From contig CAVUDD010000005.1 in NCBI GenBank assembly GCA_963740205.1, positions 1 through 64,000 on the forward strand: a stretch of DNA of 64,000 bases, in the 5' to 3' direction. Below the pieces are notes generated by a model. That model made no database searches. It was not told the DNA's origin and saw only the letters and a list, made by a program, of their open reading frames with translations. Every line of letters starts with the position of its first letter. Position 1 is the first letter of the stretch. Source of the stretch: UBA2137 sp963740205. Its GTDB lineage: Bacteria > Pseudomonadota > Alphaproteobacteria > Micavibrionales > Micavibrionaceae. Below, one piece after another: positions 7,139 through 16,113 of the stretch. The position numbers and the translations under genes are program-made.

Positions 7139-8752
7139 ATGAGTACGGATACTACATTACACCATGACCACCACGATGATCACCATGATCATATGCCAGG
7201 GTTCTTCACACGTTGGTTCATGTCCACTAACCACAAAGATATAGGGACGCTATATATTATCTTCTCTATTTTGGCTGGTCTGATTGGCGGCGCATTTTCA
7301 ATGTTGATGCGCGTCGAACTTCAAGAGCCTGGCCTCCAACTTGTTGCCGACGGTCAAATGTGGAATGTCTGGATTACAGCTCACGGCCTTATAATGGTGT
7401 TTTTCGTTGTTATGCCCGGACTTATCGGAGGATTTGGGAACTGGTTTATCCCACTGATGATTGGGGCGCCTGACATGGCGTTTCCTCGCTTAAACAATAT
7501 ATCCTTTTGGCTGTTAATCCCGGCCTTCTTACTTCTTATAGGTTCTGCTTTTATCGGCTCTGGTGCTGGTACTGGCTGGACAATATATCCGCCACTTTCC
7601 TCAACGCTTGGTCATCCAGGTATGTCCGTTGATATGGCTATATTTTCTCTTCATTTGGCTGGAGCAAGCTCAATACTTGGTGCCGCCAACATGATTACAA
7701 CCATTTTAAATATGCGCGCGCCTGGCATGACATTACACAAAATGCCTTTGTTCATTTGGGCAATGTTGGTAACGGCGTTTTTACTCGTTCTTGCCGTTCC
7801 TGTTCTTGGGGGCGCTATTACGATGCTTCTTACCGATCGTAATTTTGATACATCTTTCTTTAAACCTGAGGGAGGTGGTGACCCTATCTTGTTCCAGCAT
7901 TTATTTTGGTTCTTTGGTCACCCAGAAGTTTACATCATGATTTTGCCTGCTTTTGGTATTGTCTCGCATATCGTAGCAACATTTTCAAAGAAACCTGTGT
8001 TTGGTTATTTGGGAATGGCCTATGCTATGGTTGCCATTGGCTTCGTGGGCTTTATTGTTTGGGCACACCATATGTTCACAACTGGCCTTTCTGTTGACAC
8101 GCGCGCTTATTTTACTGCCGCTACTTTGATTATTGCTGTTCCCACTGGGATTAAAATTTTCTCATGGATTGCTACAATGTGGGGCGGTTCAATCGAATTT
8201 AAAACACCAATGCTCTGGGCTGTTGGGTTTATCTTTCTCTTTACACTCGGCGGGGTAACTGGTGTTGTTCTTGCCAATGGTGGTATGGATATTGCTTTGC
8301 ACGACACTTATTATGTCGTTGCCCACTTCCATTACGTACTTTCTCTAGGGGCTGTGTTTGCCCTGTTTGCCGGCTTTTATTACTGGATGGGGAAAATGTC
8401 TGGTCGTATGTATCCTGAATGGATGGGTAAGCTTCATTTCTGGCTTACATTTATTGGTGTGAACTTGATTTTCTTCCCTCAACATTTCCTAGGCCTAGGT
8501 GGCATGCCTAGACGTATTCCTGATTATTCCGATGCTTATACAGGCTGGAATGAAATATCGTCTTATGGTGCATATATAACAGGTGGAGCAACAGTATTTT
8601 TTGTCTTTATTGTTTTTTATACCTTGTTTTTTGGACGCAAAGCCGAGGGCAACTACTGGAATGTTCAACCTCAGGTTATGACGCTGGAATGGACATTATC
8701 TTCGCCTCCTCCATTCCACCAGTTTGAGATTCAACCGAAAGTTAACGACTAG
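7139..8752 (+). CDS. ctaD: cytochrome c oxidase subunit I (aa3 type)
   Basis: 537 residues, twelve helices. H82 (in AHGLIMVF) and H398 fit the haem a ligands. H261 with Y265 (HPEVY, the cross-linked His-Tyr pair) and H310/H311 fit CuB, and H396 fits haem a3. The GHPEVYI glutamate marks this as an A1-type proton-pumping oxidase. The N-terminus carries an unusual His/Asp-rich stretch (residues 7-18, HHDHHDDHHDHM) that could bind metal in the cytoplasm. The AAGGA ribosome site sits just before the ATG. It reduces O2 to water and pumps protons as part of complex IV. Confidence 0.98.
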   Translation: MSTDTTLHHDHHDDHHDHMPGFFTRWFMSTNHKDIGTLYIIFSILAGLIGGAFSMLMRVELQEPGLQLVADGQMWNVWITAHGLIMVFFVVMPGLIGGFGNWFIPLMIGAPDMAFPRLNNISFWLLIPAFLLLIGSAFIGSGAGTGWTIYPPLSSTLGHPGMSVDMAIFSLHLAGASSILGAANMITTILNMRAPGMTLHKMPLFIWAMLVTAFLLVLAVPVLGGAITMLLTDRNFDTSFFKPEGGGDPILFQHLFWFFGHPEVYIMILPAFGIVSHIVATFSKKPVFGYLGMAYAMVAIGFVGFIVWAHHMFTTGLSVDTRAYFTAATLIIAVPTGIKIFSWIATMWGGSIEFKTPMLWAVGFIFLFTLGGVTGVVLANGGMDIALHDTYYVVAHFHYVLSLGAVFALFAGFYYWMGKMSGRMYPEWMGKLHFWLTFIGVNLIFFPQHFLGLGGMPRRIPDYSDAYTGWNEISSYGAYITGGATVFFVFIVFYTLFFGRKAEGNYWNVQPQVMTLEWTLSSPPPFHQFEIQPKVND

Positions 8753-8756
8753 GAAT

Positions 8757-9653
8757 ATGACCGTATCAACGGACGTTTCCCAACCCGAAGCTCCGACAAG
8801 CTTAATGGATTATTTTGCCTTGCTTAAGCCACGCGTCATGTCACTTGTAGTGTTCACAGGCGCAGTTGGACTATGGCTTGCGCCCACCGTCAACACAATG
8901 AATCCTGTTCTGGCAATTATATCTATCTTTGCTCTGGCATTAGGTTCTGGTGCAGCGGGAGCATTTAACATGTGGTACGAACGCGACCTAGATGCGCTCA
9001 TGAACCGTACAAAAAACCGTCCATTGCCACTACAGAAAATGCTGGCCGATAACGCACTGGGTTTCTCAATTTTTGCATCTCTAGCCTCTATTATCCTTAT
9101 GGGTTTGGCATCAAACTGGATGGCAGCAGGGCTTTTGACTTTTGCTATATTCTTTTATGTCGTGATTTACACAATGTGGCTCAAACCGCGTACACCACAA
9201 AATATTGTGATAGGCGGTGCAGCGGGTGCTTTCCCACCTATGATAGGCTGGGCGGCGGTCACGGGAGATATAACCTTATTCCCAATACTTCTTTTCGCCA
9301 TTATCTTTTTCTGGACGCCTCCTCATTTCTGGGCATTATCATTATTTGCAAATGCCGACTATAAACGTGCTGGAATTCCAATGATGACGGTGATTGCAGG
9401 AGAAAAATCAACTAAGATCCAGATGCTTGTCTATACAATTTTACTAGCTGCAATTTGTTTTCTGCCTTGGTTCTTTGGTTTTACAGGAATGCTCTATTTT
9501 ATCTCGTCTGCAATTCTGAACATATTGTTTATAGTCTCTGCAGTTGCGACTATCAGAAATAAAGATCTCAAATATGCCAAAACAATGTTTGGCTATTCAG
9601 TCTTTTATCTCTTTGCCCTATTTTTGGCTTTAGTTATTGATAAGGGACTATAA
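8757..9653 (+). CDS. ctaB: protoheme IX farnesyltransferase (haem O synthase)
   Basis: 298 residues from the ATG at 8757, 4 bases after the ctaD stop; an earlier in-frame start would overlap ctaD. A UbiA-family polyprenyltransferase with eight or nine helices. The first Asp-rich motif NMWYERDLDALMNRT (~65-79) and a second loop with NADYKRAG bind farnesyl diphosphate. It converts haem B to haem O, the precursor of haem A for subunit I. Its place between ctaD and ctaG matches the usual alphaproteobacterial order. Confidence 0.96.
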   Translation: MTVSTDVSQPEAPTSLMDYFALLKPRVMSLVVFTGAVGLWLAPTVNTMNPVLAIISIFALALGSGAAGAFNMWYERDLDALMNRTKNRPLPLQKMLADNALGFSIFASLASIILMGLASNWMAAGLLTFAIFFYVVIYTMWLKPRTPQNIVIGGAAGAFPPMIGWAAVTGDITLFPILLFAIIFFWTPPHFWALSLFANADYKRAGIPMMTVIAGEKSTKIQMLVYTILLAAICFLPWFFGFTGMLYFISSAILNILFIVSAVATIRNKDLKYAKTMFGYSVFYLFALFLALVIDKGL

Positions 9654-9671
9654 AAAGGTCATATATATCCC

Positions 9672-9791
9672 ATGAGCAGAAGCCCCCTACATACAGAAAA
9701 AAAGAAGTCCAATTTCATTATATTAGGATTGATAGTCGCATGGTGTGCGCTCATTTTCGCAGTTGCGATTATAAAAATGTCTTGGTTTTGA
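9672..9791 (+). CDS. 39-residue CoxF-like membrane protein
   Basis: ATG at 9672, TGA at 9789-9791. A basic N-terminus (MSRSPLHTEKKKSN) leads into one hydrophobic helix (~15-35) and ends KMSWF. It sits 18 bases after ctaB and 10 before ctaG, exactly where alphaproteobacterial oxidase operons carry a tiny single-helix protein often called CoxF. By position it should act in oxidase assembly. The function is inferred from context only. It is easily missed by gene finders because of its size. Confidence 0.7.
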   Translation: MSRSPLHTEKKKSNFIILGLIVAWCALIFAVAIIKMSWF

Positions 9792-9801
9792 TTTTTGAGA
9801 T

Positions 9802-10392
9802 ATGAATAAAAATAACAAAACTTTGCTAACTATTTTTACTGTTGTCTTTGTTATGGTCGGCTTGGCATTTGCGACCGTTCCTCTATACAAGCTTTTCTGT
9901 CAGGTCACAGGCTATGGAGGAACAACTCAGGTTGCATCAAGTGCCCCCGACACAATATTGGATAGGGAAGTCACAGTTCTATTCAATACAGATACTGGCC
10001 TAAACCTGCCTTGGGATTTTTCTGCTGAGAAAAATGCTATTACTCTTCCTATCGGTGGACAAAGCCTTATTAATTTCAAAGCAGAGAATAATTCAGACAA
10101 AGTTATAACTGGCACAGCAATCTACAACGTAAGTCCGCCAAAGGCCGGCAAATATTTTCACAAAATAGAGTGTTTCTGTTTTCAGGAACAAGTTTTAAAC
10201 CCAAATGAATCTGTAAACATGCCTGTTGTTTTCTTCGTTGACCCTTCATTTGACAAAGATCCAAACATGGATGATATAACTCAGCTTACTCTTTCCTATA
10301 CGTTCTTCGAGGCAGACACAAAGGCTCTTGAAGATGCGATGGAAGACTTTTACAATAGCGACGCAGATGATGCGTCAAAGATCATAAACTAA
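9802..10392 (+). CDS. ctaG: cytochrome c oxidase assembly protein CtaG/Cox11
   Basis: 196 residues. One N-terminal membrane anchor (~7-28) is followed by an immunoglobulin-like periplasmic domain. The copper-binding CFCF motif is present as IECFCFQEQ (~127-135), and the conserved PLYKLFCQVTGYGG follows the anchor. The protein delivers copper to the CuB site of subunit I. It ends with an acidic tail. It sits in the operon between the CoxF-like ORF and ctaE. Confidence 0.96.
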   Translation: MNKNNKTLLTIFTVVFVMVGLAFATVPLYKLFCQVTGYGGTTQVASSAPDTILDREVTVLFNTDTGLNLPWDFSAEKNAITLPIGGQSLINFKAENNSDKVITGTAIYNVSPPKAGKYFHKIECFCFQEQVLNPNESVNMPVVFFVDPSFDKDPNMDDITQLTLSYTFFEADTKALEDAMEDFYNSDADDASKIIN

Positions 10393-10401
10393 GGATCATT
10401 T

Positions 10402-11298
10402 ATGAGCACAGATCATAACATTACGATGGAAAAAGATATGACTTATGGAACTACTGGGAAGCCACATCCTTACCATATGGTAAGACCAAGTATTTGGCCT
10501 TTGGCTGGGTCAATAGCTGCAGGCATCATGACCTTTGGTATTGTCTTGTTTATGCATGACGCAAGCTTTGGAAAATTCAAACTCAATTGGTTTATCGCCG
10601 TCCTCGGCTTAATTGGTGTTTTAGCTGTTATGTTTTTCTGGTGGAAAGATGTGATATTCGAAGCCGTAGTTGAAAAGGCACACTCGCCCATCGCTCAAAT
10701 CGGCTTGAGATATGGAATGGCATTGTTTATTGCCTCGGAGGTCATGTTCTTCGTAGCATTTTTCTGGGCATTCTTTGATGTAAGCCTATTTGTAAATGAT
10801 CCTGTACAATTTTTACGCGAGGCCTACACGCAAGGTGCATGGCCCCCTCCGCAAGTTGAAGTTATTTCAGCATTTGACCTTCCCTTTTTGATGACATTAA
10901 TACTGCTACTTTCAGGTTGTACAGTCACTTGGGCACACCATGCCGTAATGCACGGGAACAACTCGGATACTGTTAAAGCGTTAGGATTAACGGTAGCGCT
11001 TGGCGTAGTTTTTCTTTGTTTGCAGGTCTATGAGTACTTCCATTCACATTTTGGGTTTACAGAGGGTGCTTACTCATCAACATTTTACATGGCGACTGGT
11101 TTCCACGGCTTCCACGTATTCGTAGGAACAGTTTTTCTCTTTGTCTGTTGGAGACGCGCACGAAAAGGGCATTTCACTCCAGAGCGTCATTTTGGATTCG
11201 AGGCGGCTGCGTGGTATTGGCACTTTGTTGACGTTGTATGGCTTTTCTTATTCATCACAATCTATTGGTGGGGCAACACAATCGGCATAGGCGGCTAA
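10402..11298 (+). CDS. ctaE: cytochrome c oxidase subunit III
   Basis: 298 residues with seven membrane helices. Family motifs include HPYHMVRPSIWPL near the start, FIASEVMFFVAFFWAFF (~106-122), the conserved GAWPPP and WYWHFVDVVWLFLF near the C-terminus. Subunit III stabilises the oxidase and supports proton uptake; it carries no redox centre. The frame is intact and of normal length. AAGGATC precedes the ATG. Confidence 0.97.
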   Translation: MSTDHNITMEKDMTYGTTGKPHPYHMVRPSIWPLAGSIAAGIMTFGIVLFMHDASFGKFKLNWFIAVLGLIGVLAVMFFWWKDVIFEAVVEKAHSPIAQIGLRYGMALFIASEVMFFVAFFWAFFDVSLFVNDPVQFLREAYTQGAWPPPQVEVISAFDLPFLMTLILLLSGCTVTWAHHAVMHGNNSDTVKALGLTVALGVVFLCLQVYEYFHSHFGFTEGAYSSTFYMATGFHGFHVFVGTVFLFVCWRRARKGHFTPERHFGFEAAAWYWHFVDVVWLFLFITIYWWGNTIGIGG

Positions 11299-11315
11299 CA
11301 GACCGCCCTAAGCTA

Positions 11316-11696
11316 ATGACAGTTGAAAATAAGCAAAGCTTTCTCAAACTCATTAAAAATGCATTGAAGTGTAAGTGTCCTAAATGTCATGAAGGAAACC
11401 TTTTTAAATCGGGTTTTACATTAGACGTCGTCCATAAATGTGAAAGCTGTGGTTTACCTCTTTACAAACATGATAGCGCTGACGGACCGGCTGTTTTTAT
11501 TATATTTATATTAGGGTTTGCCCTAGTTCCGCTCGCTCTTTTACTTGAGGTGATATTTGCGCCCCCTTTAATTGTTCACGCAATTCTGTGGGGTTTTGTA
11601 ATACTAGGTCTTACATTGCTCATGATTAAACCTCTTAAGGCTCTTGTAATAGAACTGCAATATACACACCGCCCAACAGATATAGAAAAAAAGTGA
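11316..11696 (+). CDS. DUF983 family protein
   Basis: 126 residues from the ATG at 11316. The frame is open further upstream but that part lies inside ctaE. Two CxxC pairs (CKCPKCHEG and CESCGLP) form a rubredoxin-like zinc ribbon (~19-48). Two membrane helices follow (~60-82 and 87-106). DUF983 proteins sit in oxidase operons between ctaE and surf1 across alphaproteobacteria and are presumed assembly factors; no reaction is known. It lies 17 bases after ctaE and 7 before the SURF1 gene. Confidence 0.9.
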   Translation: MTVENKQSFLKLIKNALKCKCPKCHEGNLFKSGFTLDVVHKCESCGLPLYKHDSADGPAVFIIFILGFALVPLALLLEVIFAPPLIVHAILWGFVILGLTLLMIKPLKALVIELQYTHRPTDIEKK

Positions 11697-11703
11697 GAAA
11701 AGC

Positions 11704-12414
11704 ATGCGTAAAATTGAATCTTCCTTCCCTTGGTTTGCTACATTTTTTACCTTTATTTCTCTTTTGATACTCATTGGTCTGGGCGCATGGCAAATACAGC
11801 GTTTGGCATGGAAAAATGATTTAATTACATCCTTAGAAAGCGAATATAAAAAAAACGCCCTTCAACACCCGTTAAATCTTAAGGATTTAATAGTAGTCTC
11901 CAAAAATAACCCTGTAAAAGGTTCAATCACTGGTCAGTTTGACTACTCAAACGAGATTAAAATTGGTCCCAGGGGCGAAAATAGTGTGTTGGGCTATGAT
12001 ATTTTTACGCCCTTTTACCTCAATACAGGAGGCGTCATTCTTGTTGACAGAGGATGGGTCAAATCATCTGATTCAAACCAGAAAAAACGATTACGATCAC
12101 ATGTTCAAGGAAAGCAAGTTTTAACAGGTATAGCTCGTTTACCATCTCGACCTTGGAAGATTGGCCCAGAGAACATACCCGAGCGGAATGTTTGGATATA
12201 TCCTTCGCCTATACAATTTGCCCAAGCCAAAAATATTTTGAATCTGGCTCCAAGTGTATTTCATCTAGAAAATGCAAATAATCCAAACGTTAGTTTTTTT
12301 CTTTCAGACGAAAGATGGCAACCACGTAACAACCACCTGCAATATGCAATATTTTGGTTTGCAATGGCTGGCGTTCTAATCGTTATTTATTGGATACGCT
12401 TTTTAAAGAAATAG
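11704..12414 (+). CDS. SURF1 family oxidase assembly protein
   Basis: 236 residues. The SURF1 layout is clear: an N-terminal helix (~11-30) with GLGAWQIQRLAWK, a periplasmic domain containing GYDIFTPF and VDRGWV, and a C-terminal helix (~212-232) preceded by RNNHLQYAIFWF. SURF1 (Shy1) helps insert haem A into subunit I. It is the last gene of the oxidase operon and ends 13 bases before the convergent M23 gene; I see no hairpin terminator in so short a gap. Confidence 0.93.
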   Translation: MRKIESSFPWFATFFTFISLLILIGLGAWQIQRLAWKNDLITSLESEYKKNALQHPLNLKDLIVVSKNNPVKGSITGQFDYSNEIKIGPRGENSVLGYDIFTPFYLNTGGVILVDRGWVKSSDSNQKKRLRSHVQGKQVLTGIARLPSRPWKIGPENIPERNVWIYPSPIQFAQAKNILNLAPSVFHLENANNPNVSFFLSDERWQPRNNHLQYAIFWFAMAGVLIVIYWIRFLKK

Positions 12415-12427
12415 GCTTACAGAAAAA

Positions 12428-13951
12428 TTAAAGATTTCTTTTTCTAGTAGAGCTTGAAGCAAACTCCATGCCCTCAACCCCTTGTTTGAACTGTTTTTCG
12501 AACTGTTCAACATTGGCTTTGAAACGTTTCAATTCTTCACCACTTAACTCTTCTGATGTCGGAACATTAACGGAGCGTGGGTCTGTTGCCTTGCCTGCAA
12601 CCAAGACTTCGTAATGCAAGTGAGGGCCCGTAGAGCGTCCAGTTGTACCTACATAGCCTATGATATCGCCTTGTTTTACACGCTTACCTTGCTGCATGCC
12701 CTTGGCATAGCCATTTAAGTGAGCATAGGCTGTTTTGATACCACTATTGTGACGAATGCGAACGTAATTTCCATATGAACTAAAACGACTTGCCTTTTCA
12801 ACAACACCATCACCGGCAGCGTAAATAGGTGTGCCCGTCGGTGCGGCAAAATCCACACCTTTATGCATTTTACTGTAACCAAGAACAGGGTGTTTACGCA
12901 TTCCAAAGCCTGATGACATACGCGCGCCATCAATTGGCGTAGATAGAAGACCTTTTTTGGCTCCCTTACCATCTTTAGAGAAGTAACTTACGTTTCCATC
13001 TTTTGCTTCGTGCCTATAAAAGGCTGTATCACCAGAAGCCTGCGACAATTTAACATAGTAAGGATCACCACTACGAACATATTGGCCATCGTCTGTCATG
13101 TAGACATCGTAAAGAACCTCGAATGTATCGCCGCTTTTGATTTCGCGTTGTAAATCAACTGACCATGACAGAATTTTGATTGCTTCTGCAACGATAGGAT
13201 CAGGCACACCTTGTTTTGTAGCTGAACCATAAAGAGAATGTTTGACTTCTGTGCGGACAGCGAACAATTCAGGCTTGATTTCTTTTTCATGAACAAATGA
13301 TTTGATGTCACCATCTTTTTCACGCTTCACCATCACTGTGCGAATAGGATCAGATGACAATTCCAATTCTGTAAACTGCATTTGATCGTCAACAGGATCC
13401 ATTTTAACAACAACTTCTTGTCCTGCACGGATAAGACGAGGATCAAAATATTCTGATACTGCCTTTACAACCTTATAGGCTTCTGCTGGCTGGACACCTG
13501 CACTTTGCAAAGATCCTGCTAATGTATCACCGCTTTGAATTTCGATAACCATATCTTGAGGAACAAGCTTTTTTTCTACCGGTTTACTCTGTGGCAAAGC
13601 TTCTGCGGACGTTTGTTCGGTTGAATTTGTTGTAGCCATTGCCATTTCAAAAGGCTGACCAGATTGAGGGGCTGATAGTGATGCCAATGCTTGGCCACCA
13701 ACGCTGGCGCCAACTTGCAAATTCATCATTTGTGGCATGACGGAAAATACTGTTAAACAAACTGTGGCGCAGGCGACCGCTTTGCAACGATAGCGCAAAC
13801 GTCCGTCACGTGTTTTTATGTAACGCTCTTTAAGCCATAGGGTGTTCAGAACATGCGATAGGGTCGAGCGGGAACGCTGAGCCGTCGCTTGAAAAGCTTT
13901 TTGAGTTTTTTGTGAGGCGCGTGATTTGCGCAAATATGAAATATCTAACAT
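12428..13951 (-). CDS. M23 family murein endopeptidase, membrane-anchored
   Basis: 507 residues. A basic cytoplasmic segment of about 60 residues precedes one membrane helix (~62-82). A LysM/OapA-like region (~130-190, VIEIQSGDTLAGSL) follows. The M23 LytM domain (~350-460) has the zinc motif HKGVDFAAP and HLHYEV, so it should be catalytically active and cleave peptide cross-links in peptidoglycan. The layout resembles MepM/YebA-type endopeptidases. It is transcribed alone, converging on the oxidase operon. Confidence 0.93.
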   Translation of the reverse strand: MLDISYLRKSRASQKTQKAFQATAQRSRSTLSHVLNTLWLKERYIKTRDGRLRYRCKAVACATVCLTVFSVMPQMMNLQVGASVGGQALASLSAPQSGQPFEMAMATTNSTEQTSAEALPQSKPVEKKLVPQDMVIEIQSGDTLAGSLQSAGVQPAEAYKVVKAVSEYFDPRLIRAGQEVVVKMDPVDDQMQFTELELSSDPIRTVMVKREKDGDIKSFVHEKEIKPELFAVRTEVKHSLYGSATKQGVPDPIVAEAIKILSWSVDLQREIKSGDTFEVLYDVYMTDDGQYVRSGDPYYVKLSQASGDTAFYRHEAKDGNVSYFSKDGKGAKKGLLSTPIDGARMSSGFGMRKHPVLGYSKMHKGVDFAAPTGTPIYAAGDGVVEKASRFSSYGNYVRIRHNSGIKTAYAHLNGYAKGMQQGKRVKQGDIIGYVGTTGRSTGPHLHYEVLVAGKATDPRSVNVPTSEELSGEELKRFKANVEQFEKQFKQGVEGMEFASSSTRKRNL

Positions 13952-14080
13952 TCTAATTTATATACAAATTTTTTCTAGATTGGAGTGATTTCTGTGATGC
14001 TTTTATGAGACAAGTGTTACTAGCATAAAGTAATCAACACAAGGCAACAAGGATATTTTTGCACCGCTTTATATCAAGTA

Positions 14081-14599
14081 TCAAACACCACATTCTTTGG
14101 AGATTGCTTTATAGGCCGCTGTCGACCCCTTTAAACTATATGTATCTGTTGTTTCAGTACCTTTTGTCGAAACACCATTAACAACCATTTGAGAGCCAGA
14201 TTGTATAGCATTTGCCAATTGCTTGTCTGTATTACTATCTGGTGCCCATGCTGTTTCTTCATGCGTAAATAAACTATATTTGCGCCCATCAATTGTAATA
14301 CCCGCCTCGCTCTCGCCTTTGTATGGGTAACCCGCCATATAACTAAATACGTTCGTTGTATTTTCTGCTGGCCTGTGAGTGACAAGTGCATAAATGTCAC
14401 CTCGGCGCTGATAATTACCTTCATCGGTTACAGGTTTTGAAATCATGTAACAGACTTTATTTCCATTTTCGATCAACTTGTAGGCTGACCAAGACGTAAA
14501 TGTCCCAATAAGCTGAGGCTCTTCTGCATGAGCAGTGCCTGCTATGACTAGCGCCATAAACGTTGAAAATACTGTAATTTTAAAATGGGAAAAGCCCAT
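14081..14599 (-). CDS. IalB-family (invasion-associated locus B) periplasmic protein
   Basis: 172 residues. A cleavable signal peptide (to about 25, GTAHA-EE) precedes a domain with the IalB pattern: WSAYKL, KVCYMIS, an ALVTHRP segment, AWAPDSNTDKQLANAI, then YSLKGSTAAYKAISKECG at the end. Two cysteines (in KVCY and KECG) could form a disulfide. The family was named from Bartonella, but free-living alphaproteobacteria carry many copies, so no virulence role should be read from it. The real function is unknown. Confidence 0.8.
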   Translation of the reverse strand: MGFSHFKITVFSTFMALVIAGTAHAEEPQLIGTFTSWSAYKLIENGNKVCYMISKPVTDEGNYQRRGDIYALVTHRPAENTTNVFSYMAGYPYKGESEAGITIDGRKYSLFTHEETAWAPDSNTDKQLANAIQSGSQMVVNGVSTKGTETTDTYSLKGSTAAYKAISKECGV

Positions 14600-14789
14600 A
14601 AATAATCCGTTTAATTCGCGTTTTAAATTTCAAAGTCACCTGTTTAAAAGGGATACAGGCTTCTGTCAAGCAAATAGGATTTGTTCTTATATCACAATAA
14701 CCTATATAAATTCATAACTGTCTAAATGAACTTTTTGCTCTGCTTATAGTTAGTTTAGATATCATGTGAAACAAGAGGGGCTTTATAAA

Positions 14790-15407
14790 ATGTCCACACG
14801 AGAGCATATCGCTCCGAAAAATGAACCGCCTTTGAGTAAAGATGGCGAGAACACCTTGTTTTTTGAAATGACAGAGGCACTGAATAACATTGCTCAAAAC
14901 CAAGACAAACAGGCCTTTATCACTCTTTTTTCCTATTACGCACCTCGCCTGAAGTCCTTTTTGATGCGCGGTGGTTTTGCCCCACAAGCTGCAGAAGAAT
15001 TAACACAAGAGACACTTCTGGCTGTATGGAGTCGTGCAAAATCCTTTGATTCCAGCAAATCCAGCCCCTCTACCTGGATATACACAATTGCTCGTAACAA
15101 GAAAATTGACTATTTGAGAAAACATCTCAGGCCCGAGCCAAACCCCGAAGATATAAAAAATGATGAACAAACTCATCCAATTGATGTTTTACAACGTAAG
15201 CAAGAGTCAGAGGAAATAGCAAAATTGATACAAGAGCTGCCTGAAGAACAAGCTGAACTTATAAAAAAGGCATTTTACGAAGACAAATCACATCAGGAAA
15301 TCGCCGATGAAACAGGCATAGCACTAGGTACTATTAAGTCGCGCATCAGGTTGGCTCTTAAAAAACTTAAAATAGGCCTAAATGAAGAGATGAAGAATTT
15401 ATCGTGA
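14790..15407 (+). CDS. ECF sigma factor (ChrR-partnered, ECF11-like)
   Basis: 205 residues from the ATG at 14790, chosen because AGAGGGG sits 9 bases upstream; a GTG at 14766 is also in frame but lacks such a site. Region 2 (LTQETLLAVW ... STWIYTIARNKKIDYLRKH) and region 4 (LPEEQAELIKKAFY ... SHQEIADETG ... GTIKSRIRLALKKL) are both complete. The gene is followed after 16 bases by a ChrR-like anti-sigma gene, the arrangement of singlet-oxygen-responsive RpoE-ChrR pairs. I found no convincing autoregulated promoter (TGATC type) upstream. Confidence 0.92.
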   Translation: MSTREHIAPKNEPPLSKDGENTLFFEMTEALNNIAQNQDKQAFITLFSYYAPRLKSFLMRGGFAPQAAEELTQETLLAVWSRAKSFDSSKSSPSTWIYTIARNKKIDYLRKHLRPEPNPEDIKNDEQTHPIDVLQRKQESEEIAKLIQELPEEQAELIKKAFYEDKSHQEIADETGIALGTIKSRIRLALKKLKIGLNEEMKNLS

Positions 15408-15423
15408 TAAGATAGAGATAATA

Positions 15424-16113
15424 ATGAACAGAAATACCGCACATAAATCCGCAGATACTTATTACCAGGACATATTATTTGAATATGCAATAGGAAATCT
15501 GCCACATCAACTTTCTCTTGCGATTGCCTCTCATCTGCCTTATCGACCAGAAGCTCTCAAATTTGTACAAAGATTGGAAGTATTAGGTGGCTCAATTATT
15601 GATTCAGAAGAAAATAACTCAAATATAAGCAATGATTTACTTGAGCAGACACTAGATAAGCTGCAAAACAATGTTGAGCAAAAGTCTATAAAAACAGATC
15701 AAAGCAATAATGATATTATAAGCTTGTTCGGCGAAAATCTCTCTTGTTTTCCTAGTGTATTGCAAAATTATATTGCGGGTCTAAAAAAGAAAGTCGAATG
15801 GTCAGAATTATCTGATAAAGTTGAGCTTATGTGCCTTTCGGAATCTCCTGAAGATTCCACAGACATATTCATCACCCGCATTAAGCCTGGCGGTGATATT
15901 CCACATCACGCCCACGATTCCACAGAGCTTACTTTTGTTATAGAAGGCGCTTTTTCTGATGAAAACGGCCGATATGAAAGTGGGGATTTAGTTGCTTGCG
16001 AAGAAAAAAGCAACCATCATCCAGAGGCTTGCAGTGAAAAGGGCTGCTTGTGTCTTTGTGTTATAAGCAAGCCTATTGCCTACCAGTTTTTTGAAAGCAT
16101 CAGACAAACTTAG
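15424..16113 (+). CDS. chrR: ChrR-like anti-sigma factor with degenerate zinc site
   Basis: 229 residues. The N-terminal anti-sigma domain (~1-85) aligns with ChrR around ASHL...LGGSIID. The C-terminal cupin (~140-225) keeps the metal ligands H162, H164, E168 and H198. In Rhodobacter ChrR, as I recall its sequence, two cysteines after the conserved His (H37 here) complete the anti-sigma zinc site; here those positions are R41 and A44. Cysteine-rich positions occur instead near the end (ACSEKGCLCLC). It should still bind the co-encoded sigma factor. The stop overlaps the convergent aacS stop by 4 bases. Confidence 0.88.
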   Translation: MNRNTAHKSADTYYQDILFEYAIGNLPHQLSLAIASHLPYRPEALKFVQRLEVLGGSIIDSEENNSNISNDLLEQTLDKLQNNVEQKSIKTDQSNNDIISLFGENLSCFPSVLQNYIAGLKKKVEWSELSDKVELMCLSESPEDSTDIFITRIKPGGDIPHHAHDSTELTFVIEGAFSDENGRYESGDLVACEEKSNHHPEACSEKGCLCLCVISKPIAYQFFESIRQT

